A stretch of 64,000 nucleotides of DNA, from assembly GCA_018136815.1 (NCBI GenBank), contig CM030934.1:3808710-3872709 (forward strand), given 5' to 3'. Of this stretch, positions 22,515 through 34,133 are shown piece by piece (position 1 is the stretch's first letter; every line of letters begins with the position of its first letter). This stretch comes from Isochrysis galbana (Eukaryota > Haptophyta > Isochrysidales > Isochrysidaceae). Position numbers and translations under genes: made by a program. Below the pieces are notes generated by a model. The model made no database searches. It saw only the letters and a list, made by a program, of their open reading frames with translations, and was not told where the DNA came from.

Positions 22515-23420
22515 ATGCGCCGGGCGTGGGCCGTGCTGCTCGGGCTCGCAGTAATCGCGCGCGCTCGCAAGCCCAACCCCGTGCCATCGCCCGAGCGGCC
22601 GCACACACTGCTCCTCGTCATCAAGGGGATGCATGTGGGCTCGGCGTGGCTCAAGGAGCTGGTCGAGCTTCAGGCGCCGACCGCTCACTTCATCCATGAG
22701 GCCAACATGTGCGTGCGCACTGTCGACGACATCCGCCGACTGCTCTCCTGGGGCACGTGCGAGGCGCTCAACAGAGTGCCCTCGCAGTTGGGTTGCCTTT
22801 CGTTCGGCAGAGGCAACTTTGGCAAGGAGAACATGAAGGACTGGGCGGTAGTGGCGCGGGAACTCGCCGAGCGACCGCCTGTGGCTACCCGACCACGCCT
22901 CATCGTTGCCTCACTAATACGCACCAACGCAGCCAAATGGGCGTGGTCACTCTACCGGAAGCAAGAATTGGAACAGGTCAACCACATGTATACATCGTCT
23001 ATGCAAGGAGTACCGACCAAGGCGGGAGCGCGAGTCCGGGTGAACGTGTCCGAGTTTGTCAGGGTCATGGTGGATATGGTTCACAGGCATCGTAAGGTCC
23101 AGCAAGACGCGGTCGCGCTCGCCAAACTACTGAATGCCACCACCGCCGCACACCTCACTTACGAACGGTTGCAAGTGGACTCATTAAATATGGTCAAGCA
23201 TCTCTTTGAAGTGGCGGGCGAGCCGTTTTCGGCAGAAGCACACTCTGGTGGCACGGGAATTGTAAAGGCAGCACCTGAGGATTTGAGCCTCGCCATCGAG
23301 AATGTCGACGAGCTCCGAGCACATCCCTCAATTGCGTCATCGTGTTACCAGAGCATGTTTGTCCCAATTGCCAAGGAGATGCTGCCTTGCGATGGAGGCC
23401 CGTCATGGCTCCAGTATTGA
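22515..23420 (+). CDS. Sulfotransferase-like protein, secretory
   Basis: A single exon of 301 aa. Met at 22515 is chosen because MRRAWAVLLGLAVIARA is a signal-peptide/anchor sequence; the longer in-frame N-terminus is Gly-rich low complexity. Residues 29-46 (RPHTLLLVIKGMHVGSAWLK) occupy the place of the 5'-phosphosulfate loop at the head of sulfotransferases. RLIVASLIRTNAAKWAWSLY matches the 3'-phosphate-binding Arg/Ser segment, especially the Stf0/NodH-like type (RxN-x-K-x-A-x-S-x-Y). HLTYERLQVDSLNMVKHLFE resembles the 'YE-L' helix region of the same fold. The likely reaction is transfer of sulfate from PAPS to a carbohydrate or other hydroxyl in the Golgi lumen. The acceptor is unknown, and the family call is from motifs only. 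Confidence 0.65.
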   Translation: MRRAWAVLLGLAVIARARKPNPVPSPERPHTLLLVIKGMHVGSAWLKELVELQAPTAHFIHEANMCVRTVDDIRRLLSWGTCEALNRVPSQLGCLSFGRGNFGKENMKDWAVVARELAERPPVATRPRLIVASLIRTNAAKWAWSLYRKQELEQVNHMYTSSMQGVPTKAGARVRVNVSEFVRVMVDMVHRHRKVQQDAVALAKLLNATTAAHLTYERLQVDSLNMVKHLFEVAGEPFSAEAHSGGTGIVKAAPEDLSLAIENVDELRAHPSIASSCYQSMFVPIAKEMLPCDGGPSWLQY

Positions 23421-23857
23421 AAGCAACCACGTGCATCTCCGGTCCCAATGTACTTGCCATCGTAATCTGCGTCATGTGGTGCTTTGCTGGCCGTGCAAAC
23501 AATTGTGGGCTACGCAAGCATTGTAACATTGTTATTAGCTGGCATCTGGCCATCTATATATCTACATTTGCGCGCCTTTAAGTCAATTTTTTATCACTTA
23601 TCACGATCGGAAGCGAGGTTCTTTCGAAGACATCCCGCACTCACGCGTCTCGCCACGCCCCGTACTTCCCGCCAAGACAGAGGCGTGTGCGTGATTATTG
23701 ATCATTGAAGCACCTCCAACTCAAAGTCCTCAGAGATCCCCCCCCCTGCAGCCTGCCGGGGCTGGTATCCGCCCCTCCCACGGCCCATGGACATGGCTTC
23801 CTCACTCGCCGACCCACCTGCAAGCTCCCTTGACGCGAGGTTTGGGGCATTCCAACC
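23421..23857. other. Convergent intergenic region
   Basis: The 3' ends of the sulfotransferase and polymerase delta genes face each other here. No gene recognised. Confidence 0.6.
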
Positions 23858-26800
23858 CTACCATGCGCTCTCGCCAAAGCGCGCTAGGGTGTCCCTCGTC
23901 TCCTTGAGGTCTTTTTGAATTTTCTTTCGCTTGTAGAAGATGGGGCAGTCCCGGGAAGTACATAGCACGTCTTTGTGCAAGTCGCCCTGGCAACGCTGGC
24001 ACTGAGTCCATAAGCGCGAGAAGAGCAGCTCCGTCTCCTTTACGGCTTGTAGCTTGGAGAAGAAGATGTCAATCTCCTTCGGCTGACAATTCTTGCAAAG
24101 GGCATGCTCCTTACCCGAGAGAATGGCCTTGCAGCCCAAGCATTTGAGTGACACCTTGGCAAAGCTCATTAGCCCGCCAGTAGTAGGCGTTGCCTTGTGG
24201 ATGCGACGCGTGTGGTCTCCCTCAAGGAGGGACTTCACGTTGTCGGGAAGAATCGGCTCGAACAAACGCCGAATGGGTTCGGAAAGCTGGTGCTCTAGGT
24301 ACCACCTAAAGGCACATGGCAGCGTGACCATGTCATGAGCCTAGCTAGAGCATGGAGGCGACGTGTGGCCACACGCATCTTGTGGACCACACACAGGGAC
24401 AAAAGCTGTGCGGAGCTGCTCGCCATCTGTGCTCGGTTGTGCGTGCTCGCGCACGTCGAGTCGATCGGAACATTGTTTTCCAGGACGTATATGGGATCTT
24501 CCGCCTTCTCCCAAGCCTTGGCCTTGACGGCGCCCTTGATCATGACGTAGGGGATGCGGTCGCCGATGGCCGGTGCAGCATTGGGGTCGCGCTTTTTCAT
24601 GCGTGCGGCCAATTCAACGTGCGCCTGCTTGTTGCCATCCGCGTATTGATCCTCCGAGCGTGTGAGCGCCTTCGTAATGACGAGTTTGGATAAGTCAACC
24701 TGCAAGCACGGTTTTCAACGGCAGTGAGCGAAGCGGACCCACTGTCATGATCAACTTAGGCGGGGATCCAACTATAGGACATTAGAGCCGCGAGTCCGCC
24801 AGACATCGAACCAAATTGTCATTCGATAGCGCGCAGTGTCCGATCACTTTGGAGCTCGACCGCAACCGGTATCTCCATACCTCATTCGAGAGCTCACCTT
24901 GTTAAGTAGCAAATCCGATATTTGTTGTTTTACGTATTCGACCGCTCGTTCTGGCTGTCGATGCGCTAGGATGAGGCGTAGAGAAGTGTCCACCAGCTCT
25001 CGAGTCAGTGCACAATTGTCACGACGTACCTGCGCGTAGAGCCATTTCTGTTAGCAATGCTCCGACGATTTTGGAAGATTATCGTGGCCGAGATCCCAGC
25101 ACTCGCTCGTTTCCTCCGTCATTATTCAGGATTTGCCTCGTACCGTTTCGATACCTTTGCAGTCCATATAGTCATGCTTTGTGGTATTGGTCCAAAGCAG
25201 GCCAGCGTAACGCTTTTTGTTCATGAGCAGGTAAGGGTGATAGCACTTCTCGAATTCTAGCTTGATGGGCTTGATGAAAGACTTTGTCACCTACTCCCAG
25301 TCATGCTTGCCGTCATTACACACGCCAGTGTGCGGCGTGGTTCCACAATATCTAGAATCGCGGGGACGACCTTGGTGGCAGGCATCCGTTCACCCTCTCC
25401 GCTGCCTCGAGGCCTAGTCTCATCGCCTCCGCGAGGTCGGAGGTTCCAAACTTGATCATCACAGAGTCAGTATCACCGTAGATGACTACAGCATCATGCT
25501 CGTACCCGTTCGCGCGGTTGTAGTGCGCCTCCACCTACGAGGACAGATCGGGAATAGTTTCACGAGCGAGCTACTTCGCATGTGAGCGCAGGGCTTGCCT
25601 ACATACGGTGCCTATTGCGGGCACGCGGTGGACAACGCGTATTCAGAGGATCCTCGTGCACATGCGCAAAGCGGGCACCTGTTGCTTGGTCGACTCAATC
25701 ATTTGACGGCCGAAACCGGTCACAGAGGACGAGATTTCAAGGCATGGTAACTGACCGACCTGCTCAGGCCGCACGTGAGCATACAGGGCGTACGAGTGCG
25801 TGAGAGGAAATGCAGTCGTGCCATAAGCCCAATCCGACTACACAGAAACGGCGACAGCGCAAGCGCGCTGAGACCCACTCAAGCCATCAACTTGCTGAAT
25901 CCAACCATCTATGGGCCGAGATGGCGTCGCCAACTAACCTGTGCTCCCGTGAAACCGTAAACAGAATTTGCTGAGACCTTGAGAGCGAGCTGTCGTCCAT
26001 CGTACACGGCGTAGGTGAGCGGGTCCATATCCTTGCCTTTAGATTTCTCCGCTTTCATATCTGCCTTTGCCTTCTTGCGCGCTCCGAGCAGCTCCTGTGC
26101 ATGACACAATGCGGAGTGGCAGGCACTCAAAATCACACCGTCAAGATGCAATCGCCCATCAAGCTAAAACTAGCTTTTCTGGGGGCATCGTCGCAAGCCC
26201 TGGTTGAATTCAAAGCTCGTCAATCGTAATCGTATGGAGCATGAGGCCCGATGCTCACCTCAAGGATTTGAGGCAGCAACCCCTTTTGTTGGGTCGCCTT
26301 CACAAACGTGTCACCAGTCGGGGTACGTGTGACCGCATCGGGATTCAGCTTCCCCGCGTCTTGCCTACGCAGTGTGAAAACGGTGTCGCATGCGTCGGTA
26401 AGACGACAAATGGTCGAGTAGAAGGCCAGCGAGCGGGCTGTGAGTCCCCGTGACTACGACCTCGACAAATTTGAAGCCTCGGAAATAGCGGAGACTGCAC
26501 GCCCTATCATAGGCACTGAAAGTCCTACGGAAATGGAATCTCCTCCTAAATAGGCCCTGGGACGTGCGCAGGCTATGTACCTGCGCACAAGGGTAGAGTA
26601 GCACAGGTTGTGTGCCATCATGATGGACGGATACAAAGACGCGAAGTCCAACGTCGCCACCGGGTCATCGTAGTACCCTTTCTTTGGCTCGATGACCGTG
26701 GCACCCTCATACTTGTCTCCCTGCAGAAGAGTACGCAGAGAGAACTTGAGCACTGGCATCTCAATAAGACACGCACCGCAGCGCATGTTTGCGTGCCGAG

Positions 26801-29800
26801 TCAATCAAGCTCATCAATGTCAAATTGGCAGATGCAGACTCACCTCGCTCTGCTTGTGCGCTGACACGGGCATGAGCATGTTGACCGTCTTGGCCTTGCG
26901 GTAAAGCTGAGACATAACCTTGATCTACAACATGACGCGCGAGCAAATCGAAATGGGGAATGTGCGAATCTCAGATACAAGCTGTACACCTCTGCTCGTG
27001 CACATTTACGCACAAGTTGACGAAGGTGCCTCCCACCAACCCGGAAGCCTACAGTCACGGTTGCCGATAGCGGCCTCTGTCTCTTCCCCAAATATATTGC
27101 AGTTCAGTACCTTACCTGCTGTCCTCGCGTGAGTAGGTAAGATAGAGGTACGCCACACACGCGAGCCATTTCGGCATAGTTGATCAAGCACATGAGCTTT
27201 TGCAACAGACGTTGCGGGAGGTACGCATCCTTAAGACAGTAGACCGCAAGGCGGCGGCGTGTATCAGCGTCACCAGCCTGTGGACGCATGGTGGGGCAAC
27301 ATGGGCGCTTTCAGTAGTGCCGTGTCGCAATGAGCCTTGTGCCGCGACTGCCATGACGTGTGGGGAAGGGCCATCCATATGAAAGGAGCGAAGTTCGCTC
27401 CCCTTCGGGCGAAAGATGGGTTTCGCATGCGAATAACGGGCCACCGCCTTTGGCCGACCGATTGAGAGCCCACCTGCAAGTGGGAGATGATGGAGTGGTG
27501 TACATCTTCCTTTTGCTCTCCGAGGAAGTGGGCGCAAACAGCGTTCAACGAGTACGATGAAAGCTTATGGTCGCGTTGGAGGACCTGGACAGCCATGGGG
27601 NNNNNNNNNNNNNNNNNNNNNNNNNNNNNNNNNNNNNNNNNNNNNNNNNNNNNNNNNNNNNNNNNNNNNNNNNNNNNNNNNNNNNNNNNNNNNNNNNNNN
27701 AAGGGAGAGGTACTCGCATCGAAAATGACCGTAGTTGTCGCAATAACGGCCTTGACAGCTGCGCTACGATGCGCGACGTTGACTCAACGACGGAAACGGA
27801 TGGGGTCGCCTAGGCCATGACCTGCAGCATGTCGAACTGGACACGTCCCTCGATGTTGATCTCCTTGGACTCACGCGTGCCCGTCTGCTTTGATTGAAAG
27901 ATCTTGTCCTTGACACGGGATACCATGCCCTTGATGCGGCCGAGGTAAGGGAAGGTCTTCACCTGCAAGATGGTTTGAAGGCGGAGCAACAAGATAGTCG
28001 AACGCATCTCAGCTCTGCGTGCGCCAAGAGGTGCATCGCGGGGCCTTCCTTCTGGCATGTACTCTTATCGGCATCCAATCGATGACAAGTGCGAGGCTCC
28101 TAGCACCCCGAGATGAAGACTCTAATGCGTGCTACTCGCCTTTAACGTGTCTGCGCGCGTGATAAGGTAAGGAAGATCGAAGCCAACGATATTGTAACCG
28201 GTGACAATATCTGCATCGCACTCTATGAGGAAGCGGTGCCAAGTGGCGAGAAGCTCTGCCTCCTTCTCGAAGGATATCACCTGATTTTTTGAATGGTGCA
28301 AGTGAGGAAGGGGTGAAAGCGACATCTGGCAACACCCAATTTAGCAGCGGCAATCCATGCGTGTTGGCCACCACCTCAAGCGCGCCACTGTTCAGGGGTG
28401 AAACGTTACCTGTGCCCCCGAGATGCTTGAACAGGTGTCGAGGGTGAAGACGTTTTTTATGCGCGGCTTGGTCTCTCCTTGTAGGCAAACGTGGTTGGCA
28501 ATCTGGATGACAGGGTCCTACAAGCGTGGAGAAGGGGTGCAGGATGTGTAGTGAAAAGCACCTTTGCTCGAGCGTGGTATAGACACCTAATCAAAATGGC
28601 ATACCTGTGTGGCATCTGGGAAGACTCCCGGTCTTCCGGCGCACTCAATATCAAACGAGAGGATACGCATTGGCGCCATACCCAGCCATTCGCCCTCGGG
28701 GGCATGGGAGACGAGATCGGCAAAGAAGATGTCTGCCTCCAGTTGCGCCAGCCCAGCTTTTGAAACTTGCTGACCGCCTGCGCGAGTCGATTGCCATGGG
28801 CGAGCCTTCCATCTGCCCGCGGGAAGAGATAGCCAGTTCATGCCTGTGTAGAAGGTCGAAAAGTTACGACTGTTGGCACTCCAAAATAGAGGTAGCCTGG
28901 CTGCAAGCGGTGTGATGTCCCTCATGATCACCCAAGGATCTAATTTCGAAGGCGATGCATTGGCAAGGGTGCAAGAGGGCACAGCGTACCAACAATGTCG
29001 CGGTCTACCATAAAGCGCATAACATATGCCCAGTTGGATTCGAAGGTCTCAAAGGAGTGCGACGCGCCCGACGGAAGCTGCACGCCTGCCATCAAAAGTC
29101 ATCAGGGTGGTGGGAGCGGTTAGTGTGAGGAAAGTTTCGATGTCTAATACAGCACCGGGCAAGCACATGCATGCTCGGGACCACCGCGCTCATGGATATC
29201 CGGCATGAAGGCAAATGCTGATCCGGTTCCAACTGCCAAGCGATCCTGCACACTGCCCTTAAGAAATGGATGGTCACACACCTTGCTCAAGGATCCGGCG
29301 AGTGGTGGCCACAAGGGAAGGGAGCGCCGTCACAACACGCAGGAAAATCCCCTGCTGACCGAACGAATAGTTCATGATGGACTGCTTTTGGACAGCGCGG
29401 ATCTGTAGGATCGGCTGGTTTACCTACAGGCAAGTGCGGGAAGAAGCATCAGTGTAGCTGTACCGGCCGAAGGTGCTCCGGAAGAAGTTACGAACAGGGC
29501 CTCGTTCGGCGGAACAGCAGACGCACCTGGTCCTTAGATGCACCTCGCAACCGCCCGTTGAGACGCTCCCTAAACGGTTCAACTTCCTCGGGCTTGAAGC
29601 CTGACCACGCACGCACGTAGAAGTACGGCATAAAGCCGTGCACGTGCACCATGACTGAATTACCAGCCTTTGTGACGCCATAGAAGCGCACAGCTGCGGC
29701 ACGCTCCTCTTTGACGCCTGGAGTTGAGAATTCGGGCAGCACCGGCGCGACCTGCGCAAGAAAGAAGTATCGATGAGACACCACCGAGCCCCGTCCGTCC

Positions 29801-30167
29801 ATTGCCTCACGCACTGGCGATAGTGCGATGGGGAGGGAGTCCTGCGCCCTGCTCTCGCGCCGCATTGTGCGCGCACCTCGTAATCGGCTTCGATCTGCTG
29901 GAAGTCAACGCTTTGGTTGGACGGGTCAATGGGCGGAAGTTCTGGCCGCCGCCATTGCTTGGCAAGTGACTCGACCGCACCCGTCCCCTCCATCACCCCT
30001 TCAATCTCATCAAACGGCTCTGGCGGCCCCTCCTCGTCTGCCATCAGCATCTCCTCCTCATCAAGGATCATGGCGTCGAGCTCATCCTCGTCGTCCGGGT
30101 TGGCCCGACGCTTACTCGCCGGCGGTGCGCCACCACCACCGACCGCAGGCCTCTTCTGGCTCTGCAT
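23858..30167 (-). CDS. POLD1: DNA polymerase delta catalytic subunit
   Basis: Replicative B-family polymerase with proofreading exonuclease. Met at 30167 opens [19 protein letters not shown], a nuclear-localisation-like N-terminus, then an acidic stretch. About twenty exons follow to the stop at 23858. Landmarks in order: [20 protein letters not shown]; exonuclease motif [16 protein letters not shown] (28.65 kb); motif [14 protein letters not shown] (28.18 kb); motif [12 protein letters not shown] (27.2 kb); polymerase motif [11 protein letters not shown] (26.65 kb); motif [15 protein letters not shown] (25.95 kb); motif C YGDTDSVM (25.47 kb); [20 protein letters not shown] (25.25 kb). At the C-terminus are two four-Cys modules, C-x2-C...C-x2-C, CLGCKAIL...CKNC and CQRCQGDL...C-x4-C: a zinc site and a 4Fe-4S site in the family. 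All catalytic residues are present. Introns are GT-AG except a GC-AG one with donor at 28139. The 100-N gap falls in the intron between FDMLQ and [10 protein letters not shown], so no coding sequence is evidently missing. Confidence 0.95.
27601..27700. other. Assembly gap (100 N)
   Basis: Exactly 100 N, the usual placeholder for a gap of unknown size. It lies in an intron of the polymerase delta gene. Confidence 0.99.
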
Positions 30168-30178
30168 GCCTGGGAAGG

Positions 30179-30235
<57 letters not shown>

Positions 30236-30245
30236 AGAGAAGAGA
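30179..30245. repeat. (GA)n microsatellite in the polymerase delta leader
   Basis: A GA run of roughly 60 bp starting 12 bp upstream of the start codon, i.e. CT-rich on the coding strand. The purine-rich tract continues less regularly to about 30390. Confidence 0.9.
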
Positions 30246-30659
30246 AGAGAGGGTGAAAGTGGGAGGGAGGGGGGGGAGGGAGGGAGGGAGGGAGGGATGG
30301 GTGGGGGGGCGAGAGAGGGAGGGAGAGCGAGAGAGACAGGCAGAGACGGGGAGAACGGGAAACAAGGAAAGTAAGAGAGAGAGAGGGCGAGAGCGCCGCA
30401 CAGCGACCACGAGAGCGGACGCACAAGCCACGTTGAGAACATCATAGTAAAACAGCAATATATATATGTGAAAGAGACGGAGGAGCGTGCGGCTGGCGAA
30501 CAGCGAGAGCGACGGAAGGCGAGGTGAGGGGGAAAGAGAGCTAGCGGCTTGTACTGGTTTCCCGCGCTCGCCTCTGGCGGCCCCGCGAGAGGGGGTCTTC
30601 CTTTTTTTTTTTCCCGAAGTGTTCTTCCAGCTTCAGGAGTCAAGAGTGATCACCCGGTT

Positions 30660-30795
30660 GAGGATTGTAGTCTTGTAGAGCGTCTCGTTGGCTAGCATTC
30701 CTAGCCACCGGCGAGTGGTGGCGTGGTGGCCACAAGGGAAGGGAACACAGGACGAGCCATGCACCAACCGCGCACACCCTCCATCGCGGGGTACA
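30660..30795. repeat. Module shared with the NAGS 5' region (copy 2)
   Basis: Matches 20343-20447 but carries an extra 40 bp or so in the middle (about 30709-30750: cggcgagtggtgg then ccacaagggaaggga). That stretch also occurs in a polymerase delta exon at about 29304-29333, here with an internal 8-bp duplication. Confidence 0.75.
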
Positions 30796-31913
30796 AGTAA
30801 GTGGTGAAAAATAGTCGAACGCGAACGCGAACTCAACTCAATTTTTTTGACCGTATCCGTACGTATGCCGTTTGAGGTTTGCTATTGAGGTTTGAACATA
30901 GTCAACTACCTACTTCTCCCTTGACCCCCAAATTGAACACTGAACGCTGTTAACCGTAGTACGTAGTACATGCCTAAAACCCCCCAAAAAGCAAAAAGGG
31001 GGCTGGCATTCGGGTATTCGGGTCAGGGCGCCCAAACGACAGAATTGTGCCGGACCACGTGTACACAGGACATAGGCAGATTAGAACGGTAGAACCCCCA
31101 CAAAGCAGCCTAGCACATGTGCATGAAGTTATAGTGACATTTAAATTTGAGAGGAAGATAGTGACATTCCTACATCCTACATGTGAACCACAGCCCACAG
31201 TGGGACCTCCTTCCAAACACAGCAAAAACAGCCTGTGTTTGGCCATTGAAGAAATACAGTGAAAAACAGCTAGCTGTTAAACAGCGGGAAACACGAATCA
31301 CGAAACGCAGATGCCGGGGCTCTTGGCTCGCGGACTCGCGAATGTACTTTTTTGTACTACTTTCTACTTTTACTACCGGAGTAGCGAAACCAGGCGTAGA
31401 GAGTAGAGAGGCAGTACCATATCCCAGCCAAACGGGAGAGCGGGCTAAAAGAAGGCCCAAAGCACATGGAATACCCACTAGCCACTAGCTGACGAATACA
31501 CACTCGATAACAAAAAGCCACTAGATCAAATCACAGTCACAGTGTCGGATATAACATATAACCAGGGCGCTAATAGACTAAAAGACAACCGCCCCCGAGC
31601 CAAGCCCCAACCAACCCGCACGCGAGGCATGGGCCTCAAAAATAAACTTATCTCACGACGCATGGGGACACGTGGCGAAACTATACACCCTTCCCGGATC
31701 GGTTCACGCCGCCTGCCACTAGAAGCTCCACACACCCGCAGCCCCTATGTAGTGCACGAAGGGACGCGCCGCAAGGCAGGTAGAGGGGGAAGGGGAAGAA
31801 GGGAAGATGGGAAGCGGGCGTGGCTGCATGAAGTTGTGCAGGGTCGCGCGCGCGGCGAGATTATTAAGAAGTTTTTTATCCCAACCGGGGCCGCCACGAT
31901 CGGCCGCGGTATA
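30796..31913. other. Intergenic
   Basis: No gene recognised. AT content is higher than average; scattered short ORFs lack family features. Confidence 0.5.
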
Positions 31914-33961
31914 GGGCGGTCAAACACGCCTTTTAACTTCTAAGGGTGAAAATTCACCAAGTCAAGATTGAGGTTTTATCACGCGATTTTTAGGGTATTA
32001 CACTGGAAATGGGTATACTAGGCAGAATCTTATTCTTATAAGAAATATGCACATTTTCGACGCCATTCAACACACAGACCCAAAAACGTTTTCGCGCTCG
32101 TGCGAAATTGACGTCGACCACAAAAAGTGCGCCACAGGTCGCGCTGTGCGACGCGCGCCTGCGTTCCCCGGGCACAGTTACCCCCGGACAAGCAGTACAG
32201 AGCCCTGCGCGATCGCACGGCGTCGCCTGCGCCCTCCACCTCGCCCCTGCTGGCATCTGCTGCCAGCCTCTCGCGCGCGTGCAGTGCGCGGCTGGCCGCG
32301 AGCCGTCAAAATGACGGTGCTGCGCATGATGGGCAGGCCCATCACGCGCGGCACCGCCTCAGTATGGTGGGAAGGGGTGCCTGCTGGCCTCTTGGCCGCG
32401 CAAACCCTCGCCAGAGCGGCCACAGGCCGCGTGCGAGGCCACTGGCGAGGCCAGCGACCATCGCTGCGGCCGCCATCGCGCGCCGCCGCAGGAAAAAAAG
32501 ATCAAATTGATTATAGTTTTGCCAGATTATAACCATAGTAATTCTAATTTTAGTCTTCATTTCACCAGTCAAAGACACATATGAGCACAGTACATGGCCA
32601 CCAGCATGCCCAAATAAATGCCAATGTTTCGGTAGCCAACCAGTCTTACCATATGAGACTGTCGAACCATCGAGCGAAAAGGAGGGGTTGTCTCTCGAAA
32701 TCGAACGTGAGACCCTCGAAAACACGAGGCTGTCCGTCAATTCAGAACGTCAACGCGAAAACAAAACTACTTTTTGTGCTCCATGTTGGGATGTTGTGGT
32801 ATAACGTATAAGTATAGAAACGGGCGAACTATTGACTGGCCCGTGCTTGGCGGGCACGACTTGTGTGTCTCCGAACGTGAATGGCCTTGGACGCCATCTG
32901 TGAGTCCAAAAAATTCTAAAAGTTGGCTCGTGATGAGCGCAAAGCAGCCGGTGTCCAATCGCCAATCGTGATTCACGACACGATTGGCTACAGAAATCGA
33001 TCGCAATTATCACGCCTGAAGCTTTCAGGCCGGTGCTTGGCTATATTACATGTTGAATCTACTAGTAGCCAAAAGAACGGGCGGTCTAGAGCTCGAAATT
33101 CGCCCTTCTTTCTGCCCAATTTTCGAGCCCTCCGTGCGGAGAAAATTTCTCCCTTTAGACGTCAAACAAAAAGCTATCAATTCCACAGTACCGATCGGCC
33201 GCGCGCGTCGCCGCCGTCGCAGAGCACGCTGCAGGCTAGCTTAAATAACACTTTTAGATTGCTACCAGCCCTATGATGCACGTGAAAAGCCGAGGAGCCG
33301 ACGAAAGCATGGAGAGAACACCTGCCGCCGATGCTCTGGTTGAGCATTGACGGCAGGTGTTCTCCCTGCCTCACAGCGTCGAAAGACGAGTCGGGAACCT
33401 GCCGTTTGGGGCGGCAAAGGCATTGTAGGTTCGGGCTCGGTCGACCTGCGCCAGAGCGGGCGCGATCGGCAGCGCACCCGTCCCGCCAGCGGCCAACAAA
33501 CTTTTGTCGACCAGCGAGCAGCGTCGAGCGCCATGGATGGCGTCCTGGTGCTCCATCCAGCTCCTCGTCAGTCGCGAGCCAGAGCGAATCCTGCGGGGCG
33601 AGGGTCGGGACCGTCAAGGAGCATCCTCTGACGGCCGAATCGGCCGTGTGCGAGCCGTGTGGGGTGCGCATGTGCATGCGCGGACGTCATCGCTGGGGCA
33701 CCAGGGTTTGAAATTTGCTTTATAGGCAATATGGGGCGTCGGACCCGTAATTTAATATATGTCTGCAGGCACCTTTTAAGTGAAAGAAACACATCTCTCA
33801 GTGGGAGCGACGTCCAGTTCGGCTCGTGTGAGCCGCCAGAGCGTGTGCAAGGGGGGGAGACCCTCCGCGCCGCTTTCGCCGGGGCTTTCCGCTCACGGTC
33901 AAAAATGTCGACCCCCCTCAATATTAGTACTTAAAAAGCGCCCTAGCTTTGACCGCCCTAC
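31914..33961. mobile_element. TA-flanked inverted-repeat element, non-autonomous
   Basis: Left end TAgggcggtcaaa at about 31914 and right end tttgaccgcccTA ending about 33961 are inverted copies, with TA at both tips, as in Tc1/mariner-like and similar elements. The left terminal 60-70 bp (aacttctaaggg, agtcaagattgagg) is homologous to the inverted ends at 2766-2886 and 48223-48343. The interior (2 kb) holds no recognisable transposase. It carries a strong 51-nt hairpin at 33314-33364 and several short ORFs of no known family. Confidence 0.6.
33314..33364. other. 51-nt hairpin
   Basis: gagaacacctgccg (33314-33327) pairs perfectly with cggcaggtgttctc (33351-33364). The inner arms (ccgatgctc / gagcattga) extend the stem to 23 bp with two mismatches, around a 5-nt loop tggtt. 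Confidence 0.85.
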
Positions 33962-34133
33962 GCGTTAGCGCTCTAGCTCTTGCACTTAAAGCTCAATTAA
34001 GATTTCTTTATGCAACTCTTACTACTGGTGCTGCTGAGGGGCATGAGAGATACCCCCCCCGACCCCACCCCCCTCCCACAAACAACGCCGTCGCTTGACC
34101 GCTACGACATTTCGACCGCTACGACGTTTCTAC

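Noticed and set aside
24000-30167. Polymerase delta as a pseudogene because of many short open pieces
   Set aside because: All pieces are bounded by consistent splice sites and every catalytic motif is intact; it is an intron-rich gene.
30068-30643. Minus-strand Ser/Leu/Pro-rich protein upstream of polymerase delta
   Set aside because: It derives from the GA/CT-rich leader and is not in frame with the polymerase start.
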